DNA of 64,000 nt from Orenia metallireducens (GTDB lineage Bacteria; Bacillota; Halanaerobiia; Halobacteroidales; Halobacteroidaceae), in contig NZ_LWDV01000006.1 in NCBI RefSeq assembly GCF_001693735.1, forward strand, positions 111,443-175,442, read 5' to 3'. The translations under genes were made by a program, and so were the position numbers. The notes under the pieces are model-generated. The model was not told the origin of the DNA. It saw only the letters and a list, made by a program, of their open reading frames with translations, and ran no database searches. Shown here one piece after another: positions 1-9,170 of this stretch (positions within the stretch are counted from its first letter, which is position 1; every line of letters begins with the position of its first letter).

Positions 1-18
1 ATCATTTAAGTAGTCCAT
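1..18 (-). CDS. 5' end of a gene leaving the left edge
   Basis: On the minus strand an ATG at 18-16 opens a frame that reads MDYLND and then leaves the window. An AGGAAGG ribosome site lies about 8 bases before it, a normal distance. Six codons are too few to name a product. It follows the M23 peptidase gene on the same strand after about 180 bases, so it could be transcribed from its own promoter in that gap. Confidence 0.4.
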
Positions 19-197
19 AGTGTGCACCTTCCTGTAATTTATTTGTTTTATGGTGATTCAATTATATTACAGTTCGGTCCACTATGGGTATTTTTTATTT
101 AGTTCAATTTTATTTTACAATGAAGCAAGAAATATATTATAACACTTGTGGTAATGAGTAAAACTCCTCTATAGTCACTTTTTACTACTATTCAACC

Positions 198-1235
198 TTA
201 TTTTATATATCTTAACGGATCTACTGCTTCATTATTTATATAAAGTCCAAAATGCAAGTGTGGACCAGTAGTCCTGCCTGTATTGCCAGAAAGTGTGATT
301 ACCTGTCCTGATTTTACCTTCTCTTCCTTTGAAACAAGTAGTTTAGAGTTATGAGCATATAAGCTAACTATTCCATTGCCATGATCAATAGTCACAGTTT
401 TCCCATATCCCTTAATCCAACCTGAATATAAGACTGTCCCCTTATATATCGCCTTAATCTTAGTACCTGTAACAACTGCTAAATCGACTCCTTTATGGAT
501 TATTCTCTTTTTCTTAATAGGATGTTCTCTATAACCAAAATTTGAGGAAACCCTAATTACTGTAGGAGCAATCAAATTATTAAGAATCTCATCTTTGGTT
601 AAGTTCTTAGCTTTATATTGTGACTTTACTATACTGATAGGTATTCTCAAAGCTTCTATCTCTCTAATATCACTAGAGCTTATATCATTAACCCTCTTAA
701 GTACCTCTACAGTGGTATTAAATCTCTTAGCAATCTCATCTAAGCTATCTTCAGGTTTTAAAATATAAGTTATTACTTTATTCAAACTATATTCAGCCAA
801 TTCTTCTAAACCATTTTGAGGTATAATCAATTCCTCGCCTAACTTTAATTTAGAAGAAGTTAATTTATTCAATCTTTTAATCATACCTACACTAATATCA
901 TAATCTCTAGCTATGCTCTTTAAAGTATCACCTATGACTACTTTATGGCTCATGTAACCTGCAAAGTCCTCCAATTTAAAAAAAGTATCTATATCAATCT
1001 CACCAGATGCCCTCAACTTATTTCTCTGCTGGAAGTCCACTAAGGATTTGTAAGTTTGAGAATCAATCTTCCCTGTCAATGCAATATCATATCCTAATAT
1101 CAATAAGTTATATTGCACCCTCTTAATACCTGCTTGATTAGTAACAAAGACTTCACCATTGACCCCTACACTCGTTAAAATAAGTATTATAATAAAATTA
1201 ATTATAGCTATATATAGCCTTCCTTTAGTTAGCAA
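198..1235 (-). CDS. LysM-containing M23 peptidase (murein endopeptidase)
   Basis: Secreted or membrane-anchored zinc endopeptidase that cuts peptidoglycan cross-bridges. The order is a signal/anchor helix (residues 8-26), a short peptidoglycan-binding-1-like helical segment (about 33-90), LysM repeats near 96-140 and 154-198, and an M23 domain (about 225-345). The M23 zinc ligands are visible in HKGVDL (HxxxD) and HLHFG (HxH). The start is a TTG preceded by GGGGAGA at 6-7 bases; no nearby ATG has a better site. It is followed on the same strand by an unknown gene and preceded by rpoN, whose terminator separates the two. Sporulation or cell-separation roles are both possible. Confidence 0.9.
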   Translation of the reverse strand: MLTKGRLYIAIINFIIILILTSVGVNGEVFVTNQAGIKRVQYNLLILGYDIALTGKIDSQTYKSLVDFQQRNKLRASGEIDIDTFFKLEDFAGYMSHKVVIGDTLKSIARDYDISVGMIKRLNKLTSSKLKLGEELIIPQNGLEELAEYSLNKVITYILKPEDSLDEIAKRFNTTVEVLKRVNDISSSDIREIEALRIPISIVKSQYKAKNLTKDEILNNLIAPTVIRVSSNFGYREHPIKKKRIIHKGVDLAVVTGTKIKAIYKGTVLYSGWIKGYGKTVTIDHGNGIVSLYAHNSKLLVSKEEKVKSGQVITLSGNTGRTTGPHLHFGLYINNEAVDPLRYIK

Positions 1236-1324
1236 TTTAATCTCCCCAATCTTTTATAATTTAGCTATTACTAAATATTAAACTATACTAACTCTAAGAT
1301 TAGACAATTCTACCTTGTATCCCT

Positions 1325-1362
1325 CTAAAAAAGGAGATAAAGCTAATTAGCTTTATCTCCTT
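1325..1362 (-). terminator. rpoN intrinsic terminator
   Basis: A perfect inverted repeat (arms beginning AAGGAGATAAAGC) overlaps the rpoN stop codon and is followed on the minus strand by a run of six T. The stop codon lies inside the stem, a compact gene end. Confidence 0.85.
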
Positions 1363-2683
1363 AGTCATAACGTTTTCTCATCTTTGAGGAAGGGATCTTA
1401 AGTTCAGCCCTATACTTTGCTATCGTTCTTCTGGAGATAGATATTCCTTCTTCTCCTAATCTCTCCTTAATCTTTTGATCACTCAAAGGTTTATTCTTAT
1501 TCTCACCTCTGACTATCTCCTTAATCTCTTCCTTTACAGCTACTACTGAAACCCTTCCTCCTTCAGCCTGAAGACCTTTGCTAAAGAAGAACTTTAAAGG
1601 GAATAGACCATAAGGAGTTTGAATGTATTTATTCTTTGTTGCTCTACTCACAGTCGATTCATGGACTTCAACTCTATCAGCAACTTCTTGCATGGTCATT
1701 GGTCTTAAATATTTAATTCCATGGTTTAAAAATTCCAATTGAAAATCGATAATATCTTTGACTATACTATAAATAGTCTGCCTTCGTTGCTCAATACTTT
1801 TAATTAACCATAATGCTGAATTTAATTTCTTCTCCACATATGCTTGATATTCAACATCATTCTTTTTTTCTAATAACTTCTGATAATATTTATTAATCCT
1901 TAAGACTGGAAAGCTCTCTTTATTCATAATAATTTCAAATCTATCACTAACCTTTTTAATAGTAATATCAGGTTCTAAATAATCATTTTCACAATTATTA
2001 ACAAAACTTTCGCGAGGAGTAGTCTTTAAATTTCTAATTAAATCAACTAATTTCTGGACATAGTTAATCTCTAAATTTAAACTTTTAGAAATATCTCTTA
2101 ATTTATTAGCACTTAACTCATCTAGATATTTACTGACAATCTGCTGAGCTAAGATAATATTTCTATCTTGAATTATACCCTTCAATTCCTCTAATTGAAT
2201 ATATAAGAACTCTCTTACTCCTGATGTAGCTACTCCAACCGGTTCTAGACCTTGAATCTTATCTAGTACCCCTTCAATCTTAGCTCTACTGACATTAAAG
2301 TTATCTATAACATTTTGAAAATCATTAAAGAAGCCCGATTCATCAAGGTTGGCAATTATATATTCACCGATCTCTTTCTCTAAATCATCATTAACAACTA
2401 AAGCTAACTGTCCAATTATCTCTTCTTCTAAAGTTAACTCTTCACTGACAAAATTCTCATAATTTATCCCTTCCTTCTGCTCTGAAGGCAAATAACTATT
2501 AGACTGATTACTATAGCTTCCTTCAAGGCTCAATAGAGGATTCTCCATAATCTCTTTCTGTAAGTAATCCTTTAGCTCCAAGGTTGATAACTGTAAGAGT
2601 TCAATTGCCTGCTGTAATTTTGGGATCATTACTAATTGTTGTTCCTGCTTTAAATCAAGATAATGACTTAATTGTGTAATCAT
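1361..2683 (-). CDS. rpoN: RNA polymerase sigma-54 factor RpoN
   Basis: Sigma-54 directs polymerase to -24/-12 promoters opened by AAA+ activators. Region I is visible at the N-terminus (LSHYLDLKQEQQL, then IPKLQQAIELLQLSTLEL). The core-binding domain fills the middle. A helix-turn-helix (MTMQEVADRVEVHESTVSRA) precedes the C-terminal RpoN box SRRTIAKYR. I place the start at the ATG giving MITQLSHYL, which has AAAGGGGG 11 bases upstream and begins just before region I. An upstream in-frame TTG would add 11 residues but has a worse site. No enhancer-binding protein or obvious -24/-12 promoter was noticed in this window, so its regulon lies elsewhere. Confidence 0.95.
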   Translation of the reverse strand: MITQLSHYLDLKQEQQLVMIPKLQQAIELLQLSTLELKDYLQKEIMENPLLSLEGSYSNQSNSYLPSEQKEGINYENFVSEELTLEEEIIGQLALVVNDDLEKEIGEYIIANLDESGFFNDFQNVIDNFNVSRAKIEGVLDKIQGLEPVGVATSGVREFLYIQLEELKGIIQDRNIILAQQIVSKYLDELSANKLRDISKSLNLEINYVQKLVDLIRNLKTTPRESFVNNCENDYLEPDITIKKVSDRFEIIMNKESFPVLRINKYYQKLLEKKNDVEYQAYVEKKLNSALWLIKSIEQRRQTIYSIVKDIIDFQLEFLNHGIKYLRPMTMQEVADRVEVHESTVSRATKNKYIQTPYGLFPLKFFFSKGLQAEGGRVSVVAVKEEIKEIVRGENKNKPLSDQKIKERLGEEGISISRRTIAKYRAELKIPSSKMRKRYD

Positions 2684-2792
2684 TTTTACTTTAGCCCCCT
2701 TTACAGTTATTTTCAAAATTAATTGTTATCCCCCCTACTACATTATATACCCTAGAACTTAAAAAATAAATTTATTTGTTATTTCTTGATGT

Positions 2793-3060
2793 AGATATCA
2801 AACCTTAGAATGAAATTTAAATATGAGGTGTAGTATAGATATTATGACACCTTCAAAATTGAGAATTAAGAATGTAGAATTGAGAATTAAAGAAACAAAT
2901 TCAAAACCTCAGACCTCACCCTAGCCCTCTCCTACCCTAGGAGAGGGAACAAAGAGATTTTATTCCTCTTCTCCTAAGGTAGGAGAAGGGGTTAGGGGAT
3001 GAGGTATAAAACTGGCCCAATATACCCCTATTATATCACTTGCTAAATTTCCATAAAAAT
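2793..3060. repeat. Inverted-end repeat, copy 1
   Basis: Part of the 480-base gap after rpoN. The left end (2838-2855) reads ATATTATGACACCTT, a variant of the family end ATATTRCGACACTTTT. The right end near 3011-3030 is decayed. The core has hairpin arms of the CCTCACCCTAGCCCTCTCC / GGGGTTAGGGGATGAGG type. Outer flanks match those of the copy at 35829. No coding frame is seen. Confidence 0.6.
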
Positions 3061-3105
3061 ATCAAGCATATAAATATAATCACTATCTCTTTGTTCAATG
3101 AAACA

Positions 3106-3155
3106 AAAAATACTATCAAATAACCTTATCTCTTAAGGTTATTGATAGTATTTTT
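3106..3155 (-). terminator. Terminator of the ABC importer operon
   Basis: Long inverted repeat (arms around AATACTATCAA and TTGATAGTATT, with inner TAACCTTA/TAAGGTTA) ending in an A-rich run that is T-rich on the minus strand. It lies 40 bases after the last permease gene. Confidence 0.8.
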
Positions 3156-3194
3156 ATCTAATTTATTAGTTATTTTATTTTCATAATCAATAAT

Positions 3195-4010
3195 CTACTT
3201 CACACTACCTGCAGTAACACTCTTAATAATATGTTTTTGAGCAAAGAAGTAGAAAATTATAACCGGTATGATAGCAAGAACAAGTCCTGCAAGAGCTAAA
3301 TGCCATTGCTTAGTATACTCTCCAAAGAAAAAGAAAATTCTAAGTTGAATAGTATGAGTTTCTGGTCTATTAATAACAAGTGATGGTAATAGGAAATCAT
3401 TCCAAATCCAAACAGCATTTAATATAGCTACCGTCATTGTTATTGGTTTTAATATAGGAAAGATTATATACCAGAAAGTCTGCCAGCTATTACACCCATC
3501 AATAGTAGCTGCTTCATCTAAAGCAGTTGGTATCCCTTTAACAAAGCCATGATAGAGAAAAATTGATAAACTAGAGCCAAAACCTAAATAAATAAACATT
3601 AAACCTGGCATATTTAAGAAGTTTAATTTACCCATAACTCTAATTAAAGGAAGCATTACTGCTTGAAAAGGTATTAACATTGAGCCAATGAACATAAAAA
3701 ATATAAGGTTACTTAGCTTAGATTTAGTTCTCTGTAACATCCATGCAGCCATAGCAGAAAAAATGATTATTAAAACTATACTACCAACTGTTATTAACAT
3801 TGAATTAAAAAATACCTTTAAAAAATCTAATCTCTCCCAAGCCCCTATATAATTATCAAACTTTAGAGTAGATGGCAATGCCAAAGCATCCATAAACAAT
3901 TCTTTTTTAGTCTTAAAGGAATTAACTAGCATTATATAGAAAGGAGATAGGAATAAAAGTCCTGTTAAAATACCTATTATATTTAAGGTAACCTTTTTAT
4001 TTTTATCCAT
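3195..4010 (-). CDS. Carbohydrate ABC importer permease, MalG type
   Basis: Inner-membrane permease of a CUT1-family sugar importer. It has six predicted membrane helices, starting with IIGILTGLLFLSPFYIML. The cytoplasmic EAA loop that docks the ATPase is EAATIDGCNSWQTFWYIIFP. Its start overlaps the stop of the upstream MalF-type gene by one base (TAATG), so the two are translationally coupled. No ATPase gene is in the operon. That is common in Firmicutes, where one MsmK-like ATPase serves several importers. The sugar cannot be read from the sequence. Confidence 0.92.
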   Translation of the reverse strand: MDKNKKVTLNIIGILTGLLFLSPFYIMLVNSFKTKKELFMDALALPSTLKFDNYIGAWERLDFLKVFFNSMLITVGSIVLIIIFSAMAAWMLQRTKSKLSNLIFFMFIGSMLIPFQAVMLPLIRVMGKLNFLNMPGLMFIYLGFGSSLSIFLYHGFVKGIPTALDEAATIDGCNSWQTFWYIIFPILKPITMTVAILNAVWIWNDFLLPSLVINRPETHTIQLRIFFFFGEYTKQWHLALAGLVLAIIPVIIFYFFAQKHIIKSVTAGSVK

Positions 4011-4879
4011 TACATTTCCACCTCACCTTTCTTAGTGAAATAAACTTGAGTTAAAGTAACTCCACCTACAATTAAGAAGAAGATAACAGCTTTTGCCTGA
4101 GCTACACCCATTTCATTAAATTTAAAAGCAGTATTATAGATATCTAAAGCAAGCATCTGAGTAGAATTAGCAGGTCCACCAGCAGTTAATGATAAGTTTT
4201 GATCAAATAATTTAAAAGAATTAGATAAAGTTAAGAATAAACTTACAGTAAAAGCAGGTCTTACAAGAGGAAAGATAATATGCTTAGTTCTTTCCCAAGC
4301 ATTTGCACCATCAATTTGAGAAGCTTCAACTAATTCCTGAGGAATATTTTGAATGGCTGCTATATAAATAACCATCATATAACCTGACATCTGCCATGCC
4401 ATCAAAATAACAAGCCCCCAAAATCCTGTTTCCTGATTAGAAAGCCATCCCATTAACCATCTCTGACCAGTTAATTCTCCTAAAGATGCAAACCCCTTAG
4501 TAAAGATAAAATTCCAAATAAAGCCAAGGATTAATCCACCTATTAAGTTAGGCATAAAGAAGATTGTTCTAAGTAAATTACTAATTTTCATACCTCTAGT
4601 AACTAATATGGCCAAAGAAAAACCTATTAAATTTATTGTTATAACAGATGCTATAGTAAACTTACTAGTAAAGATAAAAGCATCTACAAAACTTTTGTCT
4701 TTGAAAACTTCTACATAGTTTGAGAGTCCTATAAAATTAATCTGCGAACTAATGCCATCCCAATCAGTAAAAGAATAATATATTCCAAAAATCAATGGAA
4801 TAATTACAACCAATGCAAAGGCAAATAAAGATGGTCCGACAAACCCCCAAAACTCTGATTTACTTCTTTTCATATTCAA
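4010..4879 (-). CDS. Carbohydrate ABC importer permease, MalF type
   Basis: Partner permease of the MalG-type protein. A first membrane helix (FVGPSLFAFALVVIIPLIFG) is followed by five more, and the EAA loop is EASQIDGANAWERTKHIIFP. At 289 residues it is the short MalF form without the large periplasmic loop of E. coli MalF. It lies 120 bases after the binding-protein gene, with a hairpin between them that probably lowers permease expression relative to the binding protein. The AGGAGAG ribosome site just before the ATG supports the start. Confidence 0.92.
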   Translation of the reverse strand: MNMKRSKSEFWGFVGPSLFAFALVVIIPLIFGIYYSFTDWDGISSQINFIGLSNYVEVFKDKSFVDAFIFTSKFTIASVITINLIGFSLAILVTRGMKISNLLRTIFFMPNLIGGLILGFIWNFIFTKGFASLGELTGQRWLMGWLSNQETGFWGLVILMAWQMSGYMMVIYIAAIQNIPQELVEASQIDGANAWERTKHIIFPLVRPAFTVSLFLTLSNSFKLFDQNLSLTAGGPANSTQMLALDIYNTAFKFNEMGVAQAKAVIFFLIVGGVTLTQVYFTKKGEVEM

Positions 4880-4939
4880 CTCTCCTTTTAATAGATGATA
4901 AACTTATCTACGATATATGGTTTTATATTCTAATTTTTT

Positions 4940-4973
4940 AATAAAAGAGCCATGACATCATGGCTCTTTTATT
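4940..4973 (-). terminator. Intercistronic hairpin after the binding-protein gene
   Basis: A 16-base-pair stem with a two-base loop (arms AATAAAAGAGCCATGA). It ends in TTTTATT on both strands and lies between the binding-protein and permease genes. Such hairpins typically give partial termination or protect the upstream message, so that binding protein exceeds permease. Confidence 0.7.
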
Positions 4974-4999
4974 ACACACAACTTGATAATGGTTTAAAA

Positions 5000-6307
5000 T
5001 TATTTTCTAGCCTCTGCCCAAGTTGCTTTAGCATTCTCTACTAATTGATTCCAAGTAAGGTCACCAGATAAATAACCTTGAATATCTGCACCTAATCTAT
5101 CCATTCCCCATCCAGTTGGATATCCCATGAATACCCATGGCATTGTTCTACCTTCGTTAGAGTATCTTAAAATATCTTTTGCTAATGGATCCGTTGGTTC
5201 TAAATCTTCTCCTTCATATCCTTTAAATGGAGGGATAAATTTGAAGTCATGAATAATCATCTTTTTACCTTTTTCAGAAGTGTATAACCAGTTTAAGAAG
5301 TCTTTAGCTGCATCTTTAACAGCTTCATTTTTACCGTTATTAATTGCCCAATACATTGGAATTCCTACAGGAATAGAATCTTCTTTAGCATCAGCTAATG
5401 GGATTGGTAATAGACCAGTATTTTTAGCTACCTCTTCATCTATACCTGCAATACTTCCATATGCCCAGTTACCTTGTTGAATAATAGCTACTTGTTCTAA
5501 AGAGAATAACTCTTCAACCTGAGTTGAATAGTCAACAGCATTTAAAGAGCCTTTAGTTCCATCTGGTTTATAACCATAGTCAGCTTGTAAATCTACTAAC
5601 TTTTTCAAAGCATCAGCATATTTAAAATCAATTGTTTTAGCATTGAAAGTTTCAACTACATCAGAAAATTCATTTGCAAAAGCAACATTTGATAAGTGTA
5701 ATCCAGTTACCCAAGTCTCTTTAGCTGGGAATGCTATTACTGCTTTTAATCCTAATTCATCTTTTTTAGCATCTAATTTTTTCACAGCAGCTTGTAAAGC
5801 ATCAAAACTCTTAATAGAGTCAGCATCTATACCTGCTTTTTCAAAGATAGACTTATTGTAGATAAATCCATATCCCTCTTGAGTATATGGCATACCATAA
5901 ATCTTTCCATCTACCATTACAGCCTCTAAAGTACCATTAAATGCTTGATCAACCCATGGTTGATCAGCTAAATCTTCTAACTTCTCTATCCAATCTTGAA
6001 CATCTTGCAAACCACCCACATTCATAATTGCTGGCTCTTGTCCAGATGCAAACTTAGATTTTAAAGCAGCACCATAGTCATCTCCACCACCAACAGTTTG
6101 AACATTGATTTTTACATTAGGATTTTCTTTCATATATTCTGCTACAGCACTTTCTAATGCATCTTTAGCTTCAACTTTAAATTGGAATATATCTACCGTT
6201 ACTTTATCAACAGCTTGCCCAGTTTCCTTAGATCCACAGCCTACTAGCATTAAAGCAGATACAATAAGTAATGATAAGATTAATAATAATTTTCCTTTTG
6301 ACTTCAA
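5000..6307 (-). CDS. Carbohydrate ABC importer substrate-binding lipoprotein
   Basis: Extracytoplasmic solute-binding protein of family 1 (MalE/UgpB-like). A lipoprotein signal ends in the lipobox LVGC and is followed by GSKETG. The rest is a typical two-lobed binding protein of about 410 residues. It delivers a sugar or oligosaccharide to the two permeases downstream. I place the start at a TTG (MKSKGKLLLILSLL) because AGAGGTG lies 6 bases before it. The GTG nine bases upstream is part of that ribosome site itself. The LacI-type repressor gene lies just upstream on the same strand, with operator-like palindromes near both promoters. Confidence 0.92.
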   Translation of the reverse strand: MKSKGKLLLILSLLIVSALMLVGCGSKETGQAVDKVTVDIFQFKVEAKDALESAVAEYMKENPNVKINVQTVGGGDDYGAALKSKFASGQEPAIMNVGGLQDVQDWIEKLEDLADQPWVDQAFNGTLEAVMVDGKIYGMPYTQEGYGFIYNKSIFEKAGIDADSIKSFDALQAAVKKLDAKKDELGLKAVIAFPAKETWVTGLHLSNVAFANEFSDVVETFNAKTIDFKYADALKKLVDLQADYGYKPDGTKGSLNAVDYSTQVEELFSLEQVAIIQQGNWAYGSIAGIDEEVAKNTGLLPIPLADAKEDSIPVGIPMYWAINNGKNEAVKDAAKDFLNWLYTSEKGKKMIIHDFKFIPPFKGYEGEDLEPTDPLAKDILRYSNEGRTMPWVFMGYPTGWGMDRLGADIQGYLSGDLTWNQLVENAKATWAEARK

Positions 6308-6340
6308 AATAATCACCTCTTTATAGTTTTATAAGAAGAA

Positions 6341-6354
6341 TACAAACGGCTGTA
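6341..6354. promoter_or_regulatory. Possible LacI-family operator before the binding-protein gene
   Basis: TACAAACGGCTGTA is an imperfect palindrome around a central CG, in the gap between the regulator gene and the importer genes. It resembles the clearer site at 7518 only loosely. Confidence 0.35.
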
Positions 6355-6396
6355 TAAAGCTGAAAATTTAAAACCTAAAAATATAAACTAATCTAA

Positions 6397-7425
6397 TTAA
6401 TTTATATTCTCTTTTAAAGAAGTAGATTCGCGTTCTATAATCTTATAATCTATGATTTCCTTATTCTCTCTACTTTTTTCTTTAAACATATCAAATAACT
6501 TCTCACACGCCCTCCTACCCAATTCTATAGAATTTATCTCAATAGAGGTTATAGAAGGATTTGCATATTTAGCCAATATAGTATTATTAAAACTAGCTAA
6601 CATTATATCTTCTGGTACTCTGTTCTCACCTTCTTTTAATCTCTTTAGTACACCTAAAGACATTAAATCATCAGCAACTATTATCGCATCAAGGTTATCA
6701 TGCAACTCCATCAATCTAGATGTAAGGTCATAGCCACTCTTTTCAAGGAATCGATCAAATATAAAATAATCTTCCTTAAAAGTAATATTATGCTCCTTTA
6801 AGGCTTTTAGGTAACCTTTATATCTTTCTTTCATAACTACAGAATCTAACTCTCCACCTATAAAAGTTATCTTTTTTCTATCTTTTTTTATCAAAAGTGA
6901 AGTCAAGTCATAAGATGCTTGTTCATTATCATTATCCACTGAAGGTATATCATCGTACTCTAAACAACTTCCTATAAGAACAAAGGGGAATTTATTCTCT
7001 TTTAGAAATTTTATACCCTCATCCTCTTCCTTAGAACGGGTTAAAATTAATCCATCTACCCTTTTTCCTTTAATTATTCTCCTAAGAACATCTACATCAC
7101 TTTCTTCTTTGTGGTTTGTAACTATTAGAATATCAAAAAAATGTTGAGATGCTATCAGGCTTATCCCTTTTAATACTTTCTGAAAGAAAGGATTAATAAA
7201 AATATCTTCCTTATAAGAAGGCATTATCACCCCAATAGTATCAGTCTTATTATTTGCTAGACTTCTAGCTATTGTATTTGGATAATAGTTTAACTCTTCC
7301 ATTATCTTTAAGACCTTCTTTTTAGTTCTATTACTGATTCTAGAATCATTAGATATAACCCTAGACACTGTAGAGGTTGAAACACCTGCTAGCTTGGCAA
7401 CATCTTTCATCGTAATTCCTTCCAA
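6397..7425 (-). CDS. LacI-family transcriptional repressor of the importer operon
   Basis: Sugar-responsive repressor. The N-terminal LacI helix-turn-helix is MKDVAKLAGVSTSTVSRV, followed by the hinge helix (NTIARSLANNKTDTIGV) and a periplasmic-binding-protein-like effector domain of about 280 residues. The start is uncertain between a TTG with AGAGGTG six bases before it (used here) and an ATG five codons later with AAGGA before it. It lies first in the operon, so it probably represses both itself and the importer through the palindrome at 7518. Confidence 0.88.
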   Translation of the reverse strand: MEGITMKDVAKLAGVSTSTVSRVISNDSRISNRTKKKVLKIMEELNYYPNTIARSLANNKTDTIGVIMPSYKEDIFINPFFQKVLKGISLIASQHFFDILIVTNHKEESDVDVLRRIIKGKRVDGLILTRSKEEDEGIKFLKENKFPFVLIGSCLEYDDIPSVDNDNEQASYDLTSLLIKKDRKKITFIGGELDSVVMKERYKGYLKALKEHNITFKEDYFIFDRFLEKSGYDLTSRLMELHDNLDAIIVADDLMSLGVLKRLKEGENRVPEDIMLASFNNTILAKYANPSITSIEINSIELGRRACEKLFDMFKEKSRENKEIIDYKIIERESTSLKENIN

Positions 7426-7517
7426 CTTTATCACCTCTAATAAATAGATAGACCTTAAATAGATGAAGATTTACTATAAAAAGACTTATATAACTTATAT
7501 AATTAATTACTTACTAT

Positions 7518-7535
7518 AATGCAACCGTTTGCATT
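7518..7535. promoter_or_regulatory. LacI-family operator upstream of the repressor gene
   Basis: AATGCAACCGTTTGCATT is a near-perfect palindrome with a central CG, the usual architecture of LacI/CcpA-type operators. It lies about 90 bases before the repressor start. Autoregulation by the adjacent gene is inferred; a CcpA-type role is an alternative. The rest of this 300-base gap is AT-rich with no reading frame. Confidence 0.6.
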
Positions 7536-7680
7536 ACTCTTCTGTAATTATATGTTATCATAAATATTTTTTTCATTCAATAGTTTTTTTATATTTATTA
7601 TGTGATTCTAATTTTAAATACCAGAATCCATAAAATGGATTTTATATAAAATAATCTTTTATCTCCATATAAAATCAATA

Positions 7681-7728
7681 ATAACCATAAAAATAAGAGA
7701 GTCTAGACTCTCTTATTTTTATGGTTAT
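7681..7728 (-). terminator. Terminator after the alanine symporter gene
   Basis: A perfect 48-base palindrome (outer arms ATAACCATAAAAATAAGAG) lies seven bases after the symporter stop. T-rich tails on both strands mean it could work in either direction. Confidence 0.85.
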
Positions 7729-7734
7729 CCAATT

Positions 7735-9117
7735 TTAAGCTACTTCTTCTATATCAATATTTTTAATTTTAGCAAAATAATCTTTAGTAGTTTTAACAAC
7801 TACTCCAGATAGTCCTAGTAAACCAATTAAGTTAGGCAATGCCATTAGACCATTAGCTACATCAGATATAGCCCATACCAAATTTATCTTCATACTAGCT
7901 CCAATAGGGATAATCAATACATATAGCCAGTGATAATACTTAACATATTGATCACCAAATAGATATTTTACTGAACGGTCACCATAATATGACCAAGCAA
8001 TTGCTGTAGAAAAGGCAAAAAAGATAATACTAAAAGCTACAACAAAACCACCAGGTCCAGGCAAACCTAAATTAAATCCTTTAGCTGTCAATTCAGCTCC
8101 AATAAATCCTTGACCTGTGACTTCATCAACTAACTTCCAAGCACCAGTTGTTACAATCACCAATCCTGTCATAGTACAGATAACCAAAGTATCGATAAAT
8201 GGTCCTACCATTGCTACTAAGCCTTCTCGAACCGATTCATTAGTTTTAGCAGCAGCATGAGCCATTGGTGCACTACCTAAACCTGCTTCATTAGAGAAGA
8301 CACCTCGTGCAACACCAAAACGTAAAGCCATTGCTACCGTTCCACCAGCAAATCCTCCTACAGCTGATGTCGGATTGAAAGCAGAATTAATAATGATCCC
8401 AAAAGCTGCTGGCACCTCTTGAATATTAGCTAAGATAACACCCAACGCCCCTAATACATAGATTATAGACATAAAAGGAACTATCTTACTTGCTACTTGA
8501 CCAATTCTCTTAATTCCACCAACAATCACCAACCATACTAATACAGCTAGTACTAGTCCTGTTATTGGTTTAGGAATGCCAAAGTAAGCTGCTACAGGTT
8601 CTGCCACAGAATTTGCCTGTGCCATATTTCCAATACCAAAGGAAGCCAACATTGCAAAAAATGCAAATAATAAGCCTAACCATCGTTGTCCCAATCCCTT
8701 TTCTAAATAATACATTGGTCCACCACTTACTTGCCCCTCATCATCGACTTCTCTATACTTATGACCTAGCAAGCAACTAGCATATTTAGTAGCCATCCCA
8801 AAAAAGGCGGTAATCCACATCCAAAATAATGCTCCAGGACCCCCCATAGCAATAGCAGTACCTACACCAGCAATATTACCAGTTCCAATAGTTGCTGATA
8901 AAGCAGCACTTAAGGCTTCAAAGTGATTGATTTCACCTTCATGCTCTGGGTCATCATAATCACCCTTAAGGATCTTAATAGAATGAGAAAATTTAGTTAA
9001 TTGTAAAAAATTTAATCTTAATGTGATATAAATCCCTGTGCCAACTAACAAACAGATAGCTACTGGTCCCCAAACATAGCCACTTAAAGTATTAAAAAAT
9101 TGTACTAAAGCTTCCAT
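7735..9117 (-). CDS. alsT: Sodium:alanine symporter, AGCS family
   Basis: Inner-membrane secondary transporter that brings in alanine or glycine with sodium. At 460 residues it has the family length. Characteristic segments include ATIGTGNIAGVGTAIAMGGP near residue 75, GGPMYYLEKGLG near 135 and GVARGVFSNEAGLGSAPMAH near 270. The ribosome site GGAG stands 11 bases before the ATG. It lies 53 bases after putP, so the two sodium-coupled amino acid symporters are probably co-transcribed from the promoter at 10695. Sodium-driven uptake fits a saline habitat. Confidence 0.95.
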   Translation of the reverse strand: MEALVQFFNTLSGYVWGPVAICLLVGTGIYITLRLNFLQLTKFSHSIKILKGDYDDPEHEGEINHFEALSAALSATIGTGNIAGVGTAIAMGGPGALFWMWITAFFGMATKYASCLLGHKYREVDDEGQVSGGPMYYLEKGLGQRWLGLLFAFFAMLASFGIGNMAQANSVAEPVAAYFGIPKPITGLVLAVLVWLVIVGGIKRIGQVASKIVPFMSIIYVLGALGVILANIQEVPAAFGIIINSAFNPTSAVGGFAGGTVAMALRFGVARGVFSNEAGLGSAPMAHAAAKTNESVREGLVAMVGPFIDTLVICTMTGLVIVTTGAWKLVDEVTGQGFIGAELTAKGFNLGLPGPGGFVVAFSIIFFAFSTAIAWSYYGDRSVKYLFGDQYVKYYHWLYVLIIPIGASMKINLVWAISDVANGLMALPNLIGLLGLSGVVVKTTKDYFAKIKNIDIEEVA

Positions 9118-9170
9118 CTATCTACTCACTCCTCTCTACTCTCTTATATTCTATTATCTTAAAATCTACC

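Noticed and set aside
2880-3010. Repeated CCTCACCCTAGCCC-type blocks resembling a CRISPR-like repeat
   Set aside because: The blocks are arms of hairpins in dispersed elements, without regular spacing or spacers.
3195-6307. Missing ATPase gene in the first sugar importer as a possible defect
   Set aside because: Sharing of one MsmK/MalK-type ATPase among CUT1 importers is common in Firmicutes.
5280-6326. Plus-strand open frames opposite the binding-protein gene
   Set aside because: They mirror the codon pattern of the minus-strand gene and lack ribosome sites.
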